64,000 bases of DNA from contig NZ_FAOZ01000006.1 of NCBI RefSeq assembly GCF_001536285.1, forward strand, positions 310,001 to 374,000, read 5' to 3'. The first letter of the stretch is position 1, and each line of letters begins with the position of its first letter. Shown piece by piece: positions 9,701-16,473 of the stretch. This DNA comes from Parafrankia irregularis. GTDB lineage: Bacteria; Actinomycetota; Actinomycetes; Frankiales; Frankiaceae. Both the position numbers and the translations under genes were made by a program. The notes under the pieces are model-generated. The model made no database searches. It was not told the DNA's origin and worked only from the letters and a program-made list of their open reading frames with translations.

Positions 9701-10706
9701 GCTGACGGCGGGTGGGTTCGGCGCGGACAAGTGTGAGCTCGGCTGGTACAACGACGCTCGCGCCGAGGACCAGACCACCTACGACCTCTACTGCCGTGAG
9801 TTCGGGCCGAACGACCGGTCGGCGCTGGACGCCGGGGACAACCTCGCCGTGGCGCAGTACCTCGACGGGGACGTGGCGGCGGCCCAGCGAACCGTCCGCG
9901 CCGTCCTGCGCGGCCGGCTGGCCACGCTCGGCACGGACAACGCCGACACCTGGTGGTCGCAGATCCTGGTCGGCCTGTGCGTGCGCGAGCTCGGTGACTC
10001 GACCGAGGCCTGGCAGCTCATTCACGAGGCGCGCGAGCGGCTGCGCGAGATCGAGGGCCCGACCTCGACCCGGAGCCTGCTCGCGAGCAAGCATCTGGCC
10101 GTCACCCTGCGGCGCGGCGACGACCCGAGCGCGGCCCGTGTGCTGACCAAGGAGACCCTGGACCACTACGTCCACCGCTACCCGAGGCGGCATCCGGGTC
10201 GCCTGGCCTGCCTGTTGAACCGGGCCATCGACCTGCACGCGGCCGCCAGCCACCTCGACGCCGTGACGATCGCCCGGGAGGCACTGGCGGCCTACACGGA
10301 CCTGTACGGCGACGACGACCACCCCGTCCTGAACATCGCCCGGACGAACGCCTCGATCTGCCTGCTCGGCGCCGGGCATGTCGACGAGGCACTCGCGCTG
10401 AGCCAGCGAGCCCACGACGGCCTGCGCGAGGAGCTCTACGAATACCACCCGGCGGTGCTGGCGGCGGCCATCAACCACGCCAACTGTCTGCTGGCCGCGG
10501 GCCAGGCGCAGGACGCGGCCAAGCTCGACCAGCAGACGCTGGACGAATGCGTCGCCTCGCTCGGCGCCGACCACCCGTACACCCGCATCAGCCGCCTCCA
10601 CCACGGCTCGGAGGAACCGAACGGCCGCGCGCCGGCGGGCCTCGCCGCGGGAGACGACGTCCTGTCGGGGCGGCGCGGCGCCGACGTCGACATCACGGGC
10701 ACCTGA
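6732..10706 (+). CDS. fxsT: FxsT-type protein: ParA-like ATPase, TIR-like, NB-ARC and TPR
   Basis: 1324 aa from GTG 6732, overlapping the fxsC stop. An N-terminal MinD/ParA-like ATPase has a deviant Walker A KGGTGRT (residues 39-45) and the switch VIDWDLESPG. A TIR-like segment (about 370-500) opens SAVVLAAPADRVWGDWVAGQL. The NB-ARC module has an intact P-loop GPRGVGKT (about 553), the strand DYDVVWWIPAD and Walker B RWLLIYDNA. From about residue 930 to the C-terminus run tetratricopeptide repeats of the STAND/NB-ARC-TPR type (DRRTLLTAGGFGADKCELGW and similar). This architecture is that of the FxSxx-COOH system TPR protein, although the ParA-like N-terminus is an extra I do not recall as universal. 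It presumably acts as a regulatory or oligomerising ATPase for the system. Confidence 0.8.
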   Translation: MTTDSASGRAAVPVESTAPVTVPATVPSNTRIVTFYSYKGGTGRTMAMANVAFILASAGMKVLVIDWDLESPGLHRYFRPFLTDRDLTSSDGVIDILTKFVTERDLYPVNDPAAPDPLRHADFTNHVETLRWQYFPRGGRLDFLGPGRQESRDSDAEYQSLYELRVSTFPWNQLFDGPDETVFISRLRENMLSAGYDYVLIDSRTGVSDASGICTMLLPDVAVIGFVMNNQSIIGATWVAKRIRSSAPRPVQVIPVPMRVEDGEQRRLERRRLFAAFRFNDVLDLDADSDRQVQRLAKVEIPYKQLYAYEELLASFGDTPGVRSSLLSAYEELAATIHGGPLPERALIPYAQRQRIVRQFELADTPMLRSAVVLAAPADRVWGDWVAGQLRRFGIRVTSTGTLSSPGRLPRSSALLVIASTALDREAPEGSTARADLLRLIEDSGAPDQRITVVQVTPPETEWLSRDTGGEPVTISGLDEAAARERLLNHLGFVDVATPDGDAGGPRFPTLKPAAWGRVPPRYGWFVGREQELTRLRDRLTPGSVVTGRQVLAGPRGVGKTLVAAEFAYRFSSDYDVVWWIPADDPASIRQSLVDLAGRLRLDVGGSTPVAQNVPELANAALDALSLGEPPLRRWLLIYDNAAHPDAVSELMPTGTAFGHVLITSYHTAWDDGSAVKIGNFAPAESIRLLRRGLPGASDAMLAPLAEQVDNFPFDINQAANSLSRSTLPAADAVRSYQARLLERGRWSGGSAWAMEYNELKTSADPVARAAAKLLEMCAYLAEEGVSLALLRSAAMVQRLHDIGSDAPTAAAPPDVDSVIDRIERLNLATVNPTRDRLIVPGRSQLYVRERLPEPEATLIRAEVWRVLTAHASLTALDDPSGRDMFVELRKHIRPSGAAASPDPDVRRWMIYEVYRRWRVGELGDALELTDECLANWQPLGADDPITLQMCTWRATVLRSSGRIDEAFALDEQTLAAQRHLLGFADRRTLLTAGGFGADKCELGWYNDARAEDQTTYDLYCREFGPNDRSALDAGDNLAVAQYLDGDVAAAQRTVRAVLRGRLATLGTDNADTWWSQILVGLCVRELGDSTEAWQLIHEARERLREIEGPTSTRSLLASKHLAVTLRRGDDPSAARVLTKETLDHYVHRYPRRHPGRLACLLNRAIDLHAAASHLDAVTIAREALAAYTDLYGDDDHPVLNIARTNASICLLGAGHVDEALALSQRAHDGLREELYEYHPAVLAAAINHANCLLAAGQAQDAAKLDQQTLDECVASLGADHPYTRISRLHHGSEEPNGRAPAGLAAGDDVLSGRRGADVDITGT

Positions 10707-10724
10707 CGGTAGAGGCAGGTCTAC

Positions 10725-11708
10725 ATGACGAACGAGATGCTGTCAGCGCGGGCCCCCTACCACTACCGGGCGCCCTATATCGAGGCCGCGAAGTTCCGCG
10801 ACGTCGAGGATCTCTGCCTGCGGGAGCTCGATCCGGAGATCCTCCAGCACGTGAGCTACTACACGGAGGGCGTTCTCGGGCTCTCCTTCGACGTTCTGGA
10901 ACAGGCCGATCTGCCGGCCACCTCGCGCCGTTCGGCGGGCACCGGCCGGCGACGCCGTGACCTGGAAAGCTTCGGCCGCCAGATAAACCGGGCGGTGGAG
11001 GAGCTCAACCGGGTTCTGGAGCCGCTCGACACCGGTGTTCTCATCCGGGTGGTGTTCGACGCGGGCATCGGCGGCCTGATCTACAACCGGGTCAACACCC
11101 GGCAGTACCTGATCGGCGCAGCACTTCGCCCCGAAGGCCTCGCCGCGGCCGATGTGGCGATGTCGAAGCTCGCCACCAGGTGCAGGTCCTTACTCGGCCT
11201 GCCAGGCCAGAACCCGGGTGGGATCGACAGCGACACCGAGGGCCCACCCGGCGGCAGCCACATCACACCCCCCCTGGTGGAGCTTTCCTCGGACGCGGAT
11301 CCCGAGGACATCAGGTTCTCCGAACTCGGCCGGCACGCCGTGCGACCGGACGACCTGCACTACGCGGCCCGGTGCAAGGACAACGATGTCAACGTGGTGG
11401 TGGACGTGTTCGACGCTCCCGCACTCGGTTCGTTCTTTCTCACCGTCGGTGTCAGACGGCACCGGGACCTGTACGAGACAATCTGCCGCGACCTGTCGAC
11501 ACTGACGGCGAACTTCGCGCGGGCAGCCAGAGCCGCGCTGGGCACCCCGCTGCGGACCAGCGTCGTGGACGTCGAAGCCGGCGCCCTCTACGTCCACGAC
11601 GTGGGCGCCGGTGAATACCTGCTCGGCGTAACGCTGGACCAGCAGCGGGTCAGCGACGCGGAGCGGCGATTCCAGGACCTCGTCGCGCGATTCCTGGATA
11701 GCCGCTGA
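10725..11708 (+). CDS. Unknown protein built from two similar halves
   Basis: 327 aa from ATG 10725 (GAGGCAGG upstream), 18 nt after fxsT. I recognise no named family. Internal comparison shows a duplication. Residues about 40-165 and 205-327 share the same order: a strand segment (LGLSFDVLEQ / VNVVVDVFDA), a basic stretch, a long helix (SFGRQINRAVEELNRVL / TLTANFARAARAAL), an acidic strand pair with a tyrosine (GGLIYNRV / GALYVHDV), and a YLIGAAL / YLLGVTL strand leading to a final helix. The alpha/beta pattern recalls roadblock/LC7-like small dimeric folds, which is only a guess. Position between fxsT and the precursor argues for a role in the same system. Confidence 0.7.
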   Translation: MTNEMLSARAPYHYRAPYIEAAKFRDVEDLCLRELDPEILQHVSYYTEGVLGLSFDVLEQADLPATSRRSAGTGRRRRDLESFGRQINRAVEELNRVLEPLDTGVLIRVVFDAGIGGLIYNRVNTRQYLIGAALRPEGLAAADVAMSKLATRCRSLLGLPGQNPGGIDSDTEGPPGGSHITPPLVELSSDADPEDIRFSELGRHAVRPDDLHYAARCKDNDVNVVVDVFDAPALGSFFLTVGVRRHRDLYETICRDLSTLTANFARAARAALGTPLRTSVVDVEAGALYVHDVGAGEYLLGVTLDQQRVSDAERRFQDLVARFLDSR

Positions 11709-11727
11709 CACCGGAAACCGTCGAAAT

Positions 11728-11761
11728 CGGTGGTGGCTCGGGGAATTTCGGATCACCACCG
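11728..11761 (+). terminator. Possible stem-loop after the duplicated-domain gene
   Basis: CGGTGGTG (11728-11735) and CACCACCG (11754-11761) form a perfect 8-bp stem with an 18-nt loop, 20 nt after the stop at 11708. There is no T-tract. It may end the TIR-to-unknown transcript before the precursor promoter. Confidence 0.35.
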
Positions 11762-11800
11762 CGGACCAAGGGTGCCGTGAACGGTGGGCACAGATATCCC

Positions 11801-11834
11801 GTGACGTCGCCGGGCAGTCGTTATAGTGTTCTCG
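11801..11834 (+). promoter_or_regulatory. Candidate promoter of the precursor gene
   Basis: TATAGT at 11822-11827 is an excellent actinobacterial -10. GTGACG at 11801-11806 could serve as -35, but the spacing of 15 nt is short. Transcription would start near 11834, leaving a 27-nt leader with the ribosome site GAGGAGG. The precursor would thus have its own promoter. Confidence 0.5.
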
Positions 11835-11860
11835 CATCAGGTGGTCGAGGAGGTCGACTG

Positions 11861-12121
11861 ATGGAGGCCACTGCCAGCCGCATCAGCTCTTCAGCGCAGC
11901 TCGGCTCTTCAGCGCAGCTCGGCTCTTCAGGGCAGCTCGGCTCCGCGGAACGCATCGAGTCTCCGGTGTTGGATCTGACCGGGGTCGACCTGAACGATCT
12001 GGACAGGCTGCCGGCCGGGGCACTCATCCGGTGCCTCCAGCACGTGCTGCGCGCCGTCGAGACAGACCAGGCGATCGCCGGCTACTCCCAATACCCTGGC
12101 AAGTCGGAAGGCGACTGGTGA
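11861..12121 (+). CDS. FxsA-like precursor peptide with an altered C-terminus
   Basis: 86 aa from ATG 11861, with GAGGAGGTC ideally placed upstream. After a Ser/Gln-rich N-terminus (three SSxQLG repeats) comes the leader signature of FxSxx-COOH precursors: VLDLTGVDLNDLDRLPAGAL, then IRCLQHVLRAVE and AIAG. Family members then end in a short FxSxx tail. Here the equivalent position is GYSQYP, followed by GKSEGDW, so Phe is Tyr, the key Ser is Gln, and the chain runs on for seven residues after the proline. The divergence fits the absence of FxsB from this locus. Next door is a stand-alone HExxH protein, the likeliest modifying enzyme. Family membership is seen in the leader; the identity of the modified residue is unknown. 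Confidence 0.75.
   Translation: MEATASRISSSAQLGSSAQLGSSGQLGSAERIESPVLDLTGVDLNDLDRLPAGALIRCLQHVLRAVETDQAIAGYSQYPGKSEGDW
11887..11940 (+). repeat. Three 18-bp tandem repeats in the precursor leader
   Basis: Units at 11887-11904, 11905-11922 and 11923-11940 are identical except for one base in the third. They encode SSAQLG, SSAQLG and SSGQLG at the start of the FxsA-like peptide. Being multiples of three, gains or losses would keep frame. Confidence 0.85.
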
Positions 12122-12200
12122 TCGGCGCGGGTAAGCCTTTCCACCGTCGCCTCCGACCTGCGGCATCTCCGACCGTCCACCGTGAGACGGAAAAGACTCA

Positions 12201-12368
12201 ATGAGTTCCGACCACAACCGGCATCCGGGCAGCCGTACCCACGGAATGCCGGGCGCCGATTCCGGATTCAGGATCCGCCGCGACCCGGGCGGAGTTCACC
12301 AGGGTTTTTCGGCTGATACCACAGGGCCGGCGACCGGCCGGGTGACCGGCACCTGCCCCGGAGGCTGA
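12201..12368 (+). CDS. Doubtful 55-aa ORF before the HExxH gene
   Basis: ATG 12201 to TGA 12368 gives 55 aa (begins MSSDHNRHPGSRTHGM, ends TCPGG), with a weak ACGGAA ribosome site and 7 nt to the HExxH gene. Third-position GC is about 75 percent, below the neighbours. It could be a second substrate peptide or simply untranslated leader; evidence favours neither strongly. The whole 12122-12375 gap otherwise shows nothing notable. Confidence 0.2.
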   Translation: MSSDHNRHPGSRTHGMPGADSGFRIRRDPGGVHQGFSADTTGPATGRVTGTCPGG

Positions 12369-12375
12369 GGCGGCA

Positions 12376-14433
12376 GTGCTTTTCGACAACTACATTCGGG
12401 CGGCCGCGGCGGAACCGCGCTGGCACCAGCTTTCCTGGTCGCAGTTCGACGAGCTCGCCGGTGGCCTCGGCGGAGCACAGGCCTCGTCGGTCCTGCGGTC
12501 GGCACAGGCGAGCAAGCGCCTGCTCATGCTCTGGTCACTGGTCGGCCAGGTCCACGACAGCGAGCTCGCCGTCGCCGCTCGCGAGGATGTCGAACGCCTC
12601 TTCGACATCCTCGCCGCCCTGTGGCGTGAGCATCCCGGGGAGGTGGAGGCGGTCGTCCTCCACCCGCCGGTGGGTACCTGGCTGCATCACTGCCTTCGGC
12701 GGCTGCGCCCACGGCCGGGCCAGACCTCAGGGCCCAGCCTGCCCTCACGGTCGGGCCAGCCCCCGCAGGCGGCCGGCCAGCACACGATCGAGGAGGATCT
12801 CGGCTACCTCGGGGGCCTCGTCGCCGCGATCGCGCTACGTGCGCGGATCCCCGTGGACATCCACGCGCCTGTGCGGGCCGGCGTCGTGACTCTTCCGACG
12901 TACGGCCAGATACGACTCCGCGGGCAGGGTGACCGAGCCCGGATCCGGATCTGGGCCCACACTCCTGATCCCGCCGGCCGCATTGCGATGCGGTTGGCCG
13001 TCGACACGGCCGACGATCACGTGCAGCTCACGTCGCGGTCGCTGGAGTACACGGACACCGACGCGGACGCGGACGCGGACACGGACGCAGACCGCGAACG
13101 CGACGACTCCCCCACCAACCAGTCCCCCGGCCACCACCCGGACCGGTGGTGGCCGGTCCGGCCGCTCCAGCTCGCGGGGGCCTCCGGAGGATCGCCCATC
13201 GTGCTCGACGACCTCGACCCGTTTCGGGAGCCAGGCGCGCTGGAGCCGACCCGACGGCTGACCGCGGCGGAGTTCCGTCACTGGCGTGCCGTCTTCGACG
13301 AGGCCTGGCACCTGCTCGTTCGCGACCATCCGCACCGCGTCGACGGCGTCGCCGGCCTGCTGCGGTCGCTGGTGCCGCTGGCCGCTCCGGCCGGTGTGAC
13401 GTCCGTCAGCGCCAGCTCGCTCGAAGCCTTCGGTTCCGTGCTCCTGTCCGCTCCGACCGACAGCGCGCAGCTGGCCGTCACGCTCATCCATGAGACCCAG
13501 CATTCGAAGCTGGCGGCCATCGACGACCTCTCGCCCCTGGTCGCACGGCGCTCACCGGCGGTGCACTACGCGCCGTGGCGCCTCGACCCGCGCCCGGTCG
13601 AAGGGCTGCTGCACGGCGCCTTCGCCTTCCTCGCGGTCGCCGGCTACTGGTACGAGCGGTCCCTGATCGACGAGGGCGGCCAGGCCCTCCTGGCCGCCTA
13701 CGAGTTCGTCTGGTGCCGGGAGTCCGTCCGCGATGTGGTGGCCACGCTGGAGACGGACGAAACGCTCACCCCGGCGGGCCGGCGGCTGACCGCGGGGATC
13801 GCCGATCAGGTCCGCCGCTGGTCGGGCGCCGCCGTGCCGGAGCTGGCCCACCGGCTGGGCATGCTGGAGGTCGGCGACTGCCGTGTTCGATGGCGCCTGC
13901 GCAACCTGACGCCGGAGCCAGAAGTGATCTCATCGTGGGCTCGGGCGTGGCTGCGAGGTGATCCGTGCCCGCCGTCAGGGGCACCGGTCTGCGGCGTGCG
14001 GGCCGGTACGCCGAGCGCCGCCGGGGGAAACCGGGTGGACGTCGCGCGCCGCCTGCTGGCGGGCGAGACCGTGGACGTGTCCGGCCGGGCCCGCGCCGAC
14101 GTGCTCCTGCTGACCGGTCGGGCCGAGGAGGCCGCTGCCGAGTACCGGCGGGCGGTGCACGCCGACGGCGACGCGCTTGCCGCCTGGTCGGGACTGGTGC
14201 TGAGCCGGCTCGGCACCGGCGGGCGCTCCGCGCGCGGATACTCGACCCGGCCGGAGACCGTCCGGGCACTGTGGCTGGCGATCAGGCGGGCATCGGGAGA
14301 CACCCCCGACCTCGATGCCCTCGCGGCCTGGATCGCCGATGTCGACGACGCGGATACCCGGCGTTCCCGACCCCCTGCCGTGGAGCGGCCCGGCCGAGCA
14401 GGTCGCGCGGTGGTCAACCCGCGGACCGCGTGA
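12376..14433 (+). CDS. Stand-alone HExxH peptide-modification protein
   Basis: 685 aa from GTG 12376 (GGAGG about 12 nt upstream). The N-terminal third has the family opening HQLSWSQFDELAGG and a SKRLLMLWSLV helix. The core holds LIHETQHSKLAAIDDL, giving the metal motif H372-E373-T-Q-H376, then YAPWRLDPRPVEGLLHGAFA. These blocks match the HExxH extension that forms the C-terminal half of FxsB-type radical SAM enzymes, and stand-alone proteins later described as 2-oxoglutarate-dependent peptide beta-hydroxylases. A TPR-like helical tail (ADVLLLTGRAEEAAAEYRRA) follows at about 575. An Asp-rich insertion (about 222-245) is low-complexity. It sits directly after an FxsA-like precursor, so the precursor is its presumed substrate. 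Its 3' end overlaps the convergent antiporter gene by 20 bp. Hydroxylase activity is family-based inference. Confidence 0.8.
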   Translation: MLFDNYIRAAAAEPRWHQLSWSQFDELAGGLGGAQASSVLRSAQASKRLLMLWSLVGQVHDSELAVAAREDVERLFDILAALWREHPGEVEAVVLHPPVGTWLHHCLRRLRPRPGQTSGPSLPSRSGQPPQAAGQHTIEEDLGYLGGLVAAIALRARIPVDIHAPVRAGVVTLPTYGQIRLRGQGDRARIRIWAHTPDPAGRIAMRLAVDTADDHVQLTSRSLEYTDTDADADADTDADRERDDSPTNQSPGHHPDRWWPVRPLQLAGASGGSPIVLDDLDPFREPGALEPTRRLTAAEFRHWRAVFDEAWHLLVRDHPHRVDGVAGLLRSLVPLAAPAGVTSVSASSLEAFGSVLLSAPTDSAQLAVTLIHETQHSKLAAIDDLSPLVARRSPAVHYAPWRLDPRPVEGLLHGAFAFLAVAGYWYERSLIDEGGQALLAAYEFVWCRESVRDVVATLETDETLTPAGRRLTAGIADQVRRWSGAAVPELAHRLGMLEVGDCRVRWRLRNLTPEPEVISSWARAWLRGDPCPPSGAPVCGVRAGTPSAAGGNRVDVARRLLAGETVDVSGRARADVLLLTGRAEEAAAEYRRAVHADGDALAAWSGLVLSRLGTGGRSARGYSTRPETVRALWLAIRRASGDTPDLDALAAWIADVDDADTRRSRPPAVERPGRAGRAVVNPRTA

Positions 14434-15532
14434 CCGGCTCCGGCGCCTCCTCGCCGCCGATCCGACCGGCGACCGCCAGCATCAGGCGTGGGAACCGGGC
14501 AATCGCCTGGTTGCAGGCGAAGTGCAGGATGTTGATGGCCGCGATCGCCACGCCGACCACCCCGACAGCCGACGGAACGATCGGTTGGAAGGTCAGCGCG
14601 AGCACGATGCTGGTGATCCCGTTCTGCTGGGAGAGGGACAGGTACACCCGGTCGGTCGGCTGGAGGCCCCGGGTGAGGAGCAGCCCGACCAGAATCTGGG
14701 CGGCGAACGCCGCGACTCCCAGGGAGACACCGGCCGCGAGATCGACGTCCGCGCCACCCAGAAGGATGCCGAGCAGCACGGCCGCCGCCAGCAGCGCGGC
14801 CTGAACGGCCCGGTCGACCCAGCGGCCCCAGGCAGGCGACCTGGGCCGCAGGAAAAGGCCGGCGGCCGCCAGGCCGAACATCAGGAAGCGCCAGACGGCC
14901 ACGGCATAGACGACGCCCACCGCGCCGATGATCAGCCGGTCGTGACCCGACCGGCGGTGGCGGATGATTCGAGCGAAGGTCCAGGCCGCGACCACCAGAG
15001 CACCGTTCACGACCAGATCGGCCGCGAGGGTGCCAAACCCGACATCCGCCATGAGGCCCGCGTGGTTCGTGCCGCTGATCGCCATGGACGGCAGCACCGC
15101 CAGCAGCACCAGCGTGGCGAGCACGGTGACCGGGTCGTCGAACGAGGACCACGCGATCAGCAACGACCGGGCCCGGCGGGACATGGGCGAGTTCTTCAGC
15201 AGCGCGGCGACCGAGAGCGGATCTATCTGCGCGATGATGCCGGCCAGGAGGAAGTACACCGGGTCACGAAAGATCAGCGCCAGAAGGCAGCCGATCAGGA
15301 GGACCTTGAGAACGACACCGACGGTCACCACGGAGACAATCAGGCGCGCGTCGCTCCTGGCCGCGCGGGGAATCGTCGACGTGGCCCCGTATAGCCCCAG
15401 ACCGAGCAATGCGGCGGTCAGGTATCCATAGGCCGCGGTGTCGACCATTCCCACCGATCCGAGGACCCGCGACAGGGCATAGCCGGCGCCGACGCAGAGC
15501 GGCAGGCGCAGCAGAACAACCAGGGAGATCAT
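14414..15532 (-). CDS. Cation/proton antiporter (CPA family)
   Basis: 372 aa, almost entirely transmembrane, with about 10-11 helices. The motif IAQIDPLSVAALLKNSPMSR followed by SSFDDPVTVLATL is typical of CPA1/CPA2 Na+(K+)/H+ antiporters, in which the aspartates line the ion-binding site. There is no C-terminal RCK/TrkA-type domain, so it is shorter than KefB/KefC proteins. The start is ATG 15532, directly abutting a hairpin and lacking a recognisable ribosome site. Gene ends overlap the convergent HExxH gene by 20 bp. It is not obviously linked to either neighbour. Confidence 0.75.
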   Translation of the reverse strand: MISLVVLLRLPLCVGAGYALSRVLGSVGMVDTAAYGYLTAALLGLGLYGATSTIPRAARSDARLIVSVVTVGVVLKVLLIGCLLALIFRDPVYFLLAGIIAQIDPLSVAALLKNSPMSRRARSLLIAWSSFDDPVTVLATLVLLAVLPSMAISGTNHAGLMADVGFGTLAADLVVNGALVVAAWTFARIIRHRRSGHDRLIIGAVGVVYAVAVWRFLMFGLAAAGLFLRPRSPAWGRWVDRAVQAALLAAAVLLGILLGGADVDLAAGVSLGVAAFAAQILVGLLLTRGLQPTDRVYLSLSQQNGITSIVLALTFQPIVPSAVGVVGVAIAAINILHFACNQAIARFPRLMLAVAGRIGGEEAPEPVTRSAG

Positions 15533-15563
15533 GAGAATGGGTACACCGCTTCACTCCATTCTC
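15533..15563 (-). promoter_or_regulatory. Hairpin abutting the antiporter start codon
   Basis: GAGAATGG (15533-15540) and CCATTCTC (15556-15563) pair perfectly around a 15-nt loop, and the stem ends one base before the ATG. In mRNA this could sequester the initiation region, suggesting translational control; it could equally be a DNA operator. Confidence 0.35.
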
Positions 15564-15792
15564 GCTCCGCCAGCCGCAGTCGAATGCACAGCCACCTCAG
15601 GCGCAGCCGCCGCCACCGGCGCAGGCTGACGCGACAACAGCCGATGATCGCTCCCGTCGATCGACAACAGCGTACCGCGCGGCCTGTCGCCGAAACACGC
15701 ATGTCGACGGGTTGTGGGAATCTGTGACAATTCCGCGAGGCGGCCGGCGGATCATGCGTAATGCGGCCACCTGGTACCGACCCCGACCCCGG

Positions 15793-16473
15793 TCATTCTG
15801 GCGGACTGCTGTGCAGCAGGCCGGTCTGGTACGCGATGACGACGAGCTGAGCCCGGTCGCGGGCGTCGAGTTTCGCCATTGCCCGGTGAACATGGGTGCG
15901 AGCGGTCAGCGGGCTTATGACGAGTTTTGCGGCTATCTCCTGGTTGGAGTGGCCTTCCGCGGCCAGGATCATGACCTCCCGTTCGCGGGCGGTGAGCGCG
16001 TCGAGGGCCGCGTGGTTCGCCGCCGCGGTGGCCGTGGGTTCGGGGATGGCGATGAACTGCGCGATGAGTGCACGGGTCGCCGCCGGCGACAGGAGCGCCT
16101 CGCCAGCCGCGACGGTGCGGACCGCGGCGAGGAGCCCGTCGGCTTCGACATCCTTGCCGAGAAAGCCGCTCGCCCCGACACGCAGCGCCCGGGCGACATA
16201 TTCGTCGATCTCGAAGGTCGTGAGAATGAGAACGCGGGTGGCGGCGAGCTCTTCGTCCCGGCAGATGGCCGCGGTGGCGGCCAGTCCGTCCATGCCGGGC
16301 ATTCGGATGTCCATGACCACAACGTCCGGACGATACTCGCGGGCGGCAGCGACGGCTTCGTTCCCATTAGCCGCCTCAGCGACCACCGTCATGTCGTCAC
16401 ACGAATCGATCAGTATCCGGAATGTTGCGCGGAGGAGCGCCTGGTCGTCGGCGAGCAGTACGCGGATGGTCAT
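15793..16473 (-). CDS. NarL/LuxR-family response regulator
   Basis: 226 aa. The receiver domain starts MTIRVLLADDQALLRATF, with acidic pocket residues near 9-10 and phospho-acceptor D55 in VVVMDIRMPG, Thr at ILTTF and Lys at FLGKD. The LuxR helix-turn-helix (LTAREREVMILAAEGHSNQEIAAKL) occupies about 150-215. The start overlaps the stop of the kinase gene by 4 nt (ATGA), so both are translated together. With the kinase it forms a complete two-component system downstream of the MmpL transporter; that transporter is a natural candidate target. Confidence 0.9.
   Translation of the reverse strand: MTIRVLLADDQALLRATFRILIDSCDDMTVVAEAANGNEAVAAAREYRPDVVVMDIRMPGMDGLAATAAICRDEELAATRVLILTTFEIDEYVARALRVGASGFLGKDVEADGLLAAVRTVAAGEALLSPAATRALIAQFIAIPEPTATAAANHAALDALTAREREVMILAAEGHSNQEIAAKLVISPLTARTHVHRAMAKLDARDRAQLVVIAYQTGLLHSSPPE

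Noticed and set aside
8337-10604. 755-codon open frame on the minus strand opposite fxsT
   Set aside because: It is the antisense shadow of a GC-rich gene: composition is Arg/Val/Gly-rich and no domain appears, whereas the plus strand encodes clear NB-ARC and TPR motifs.
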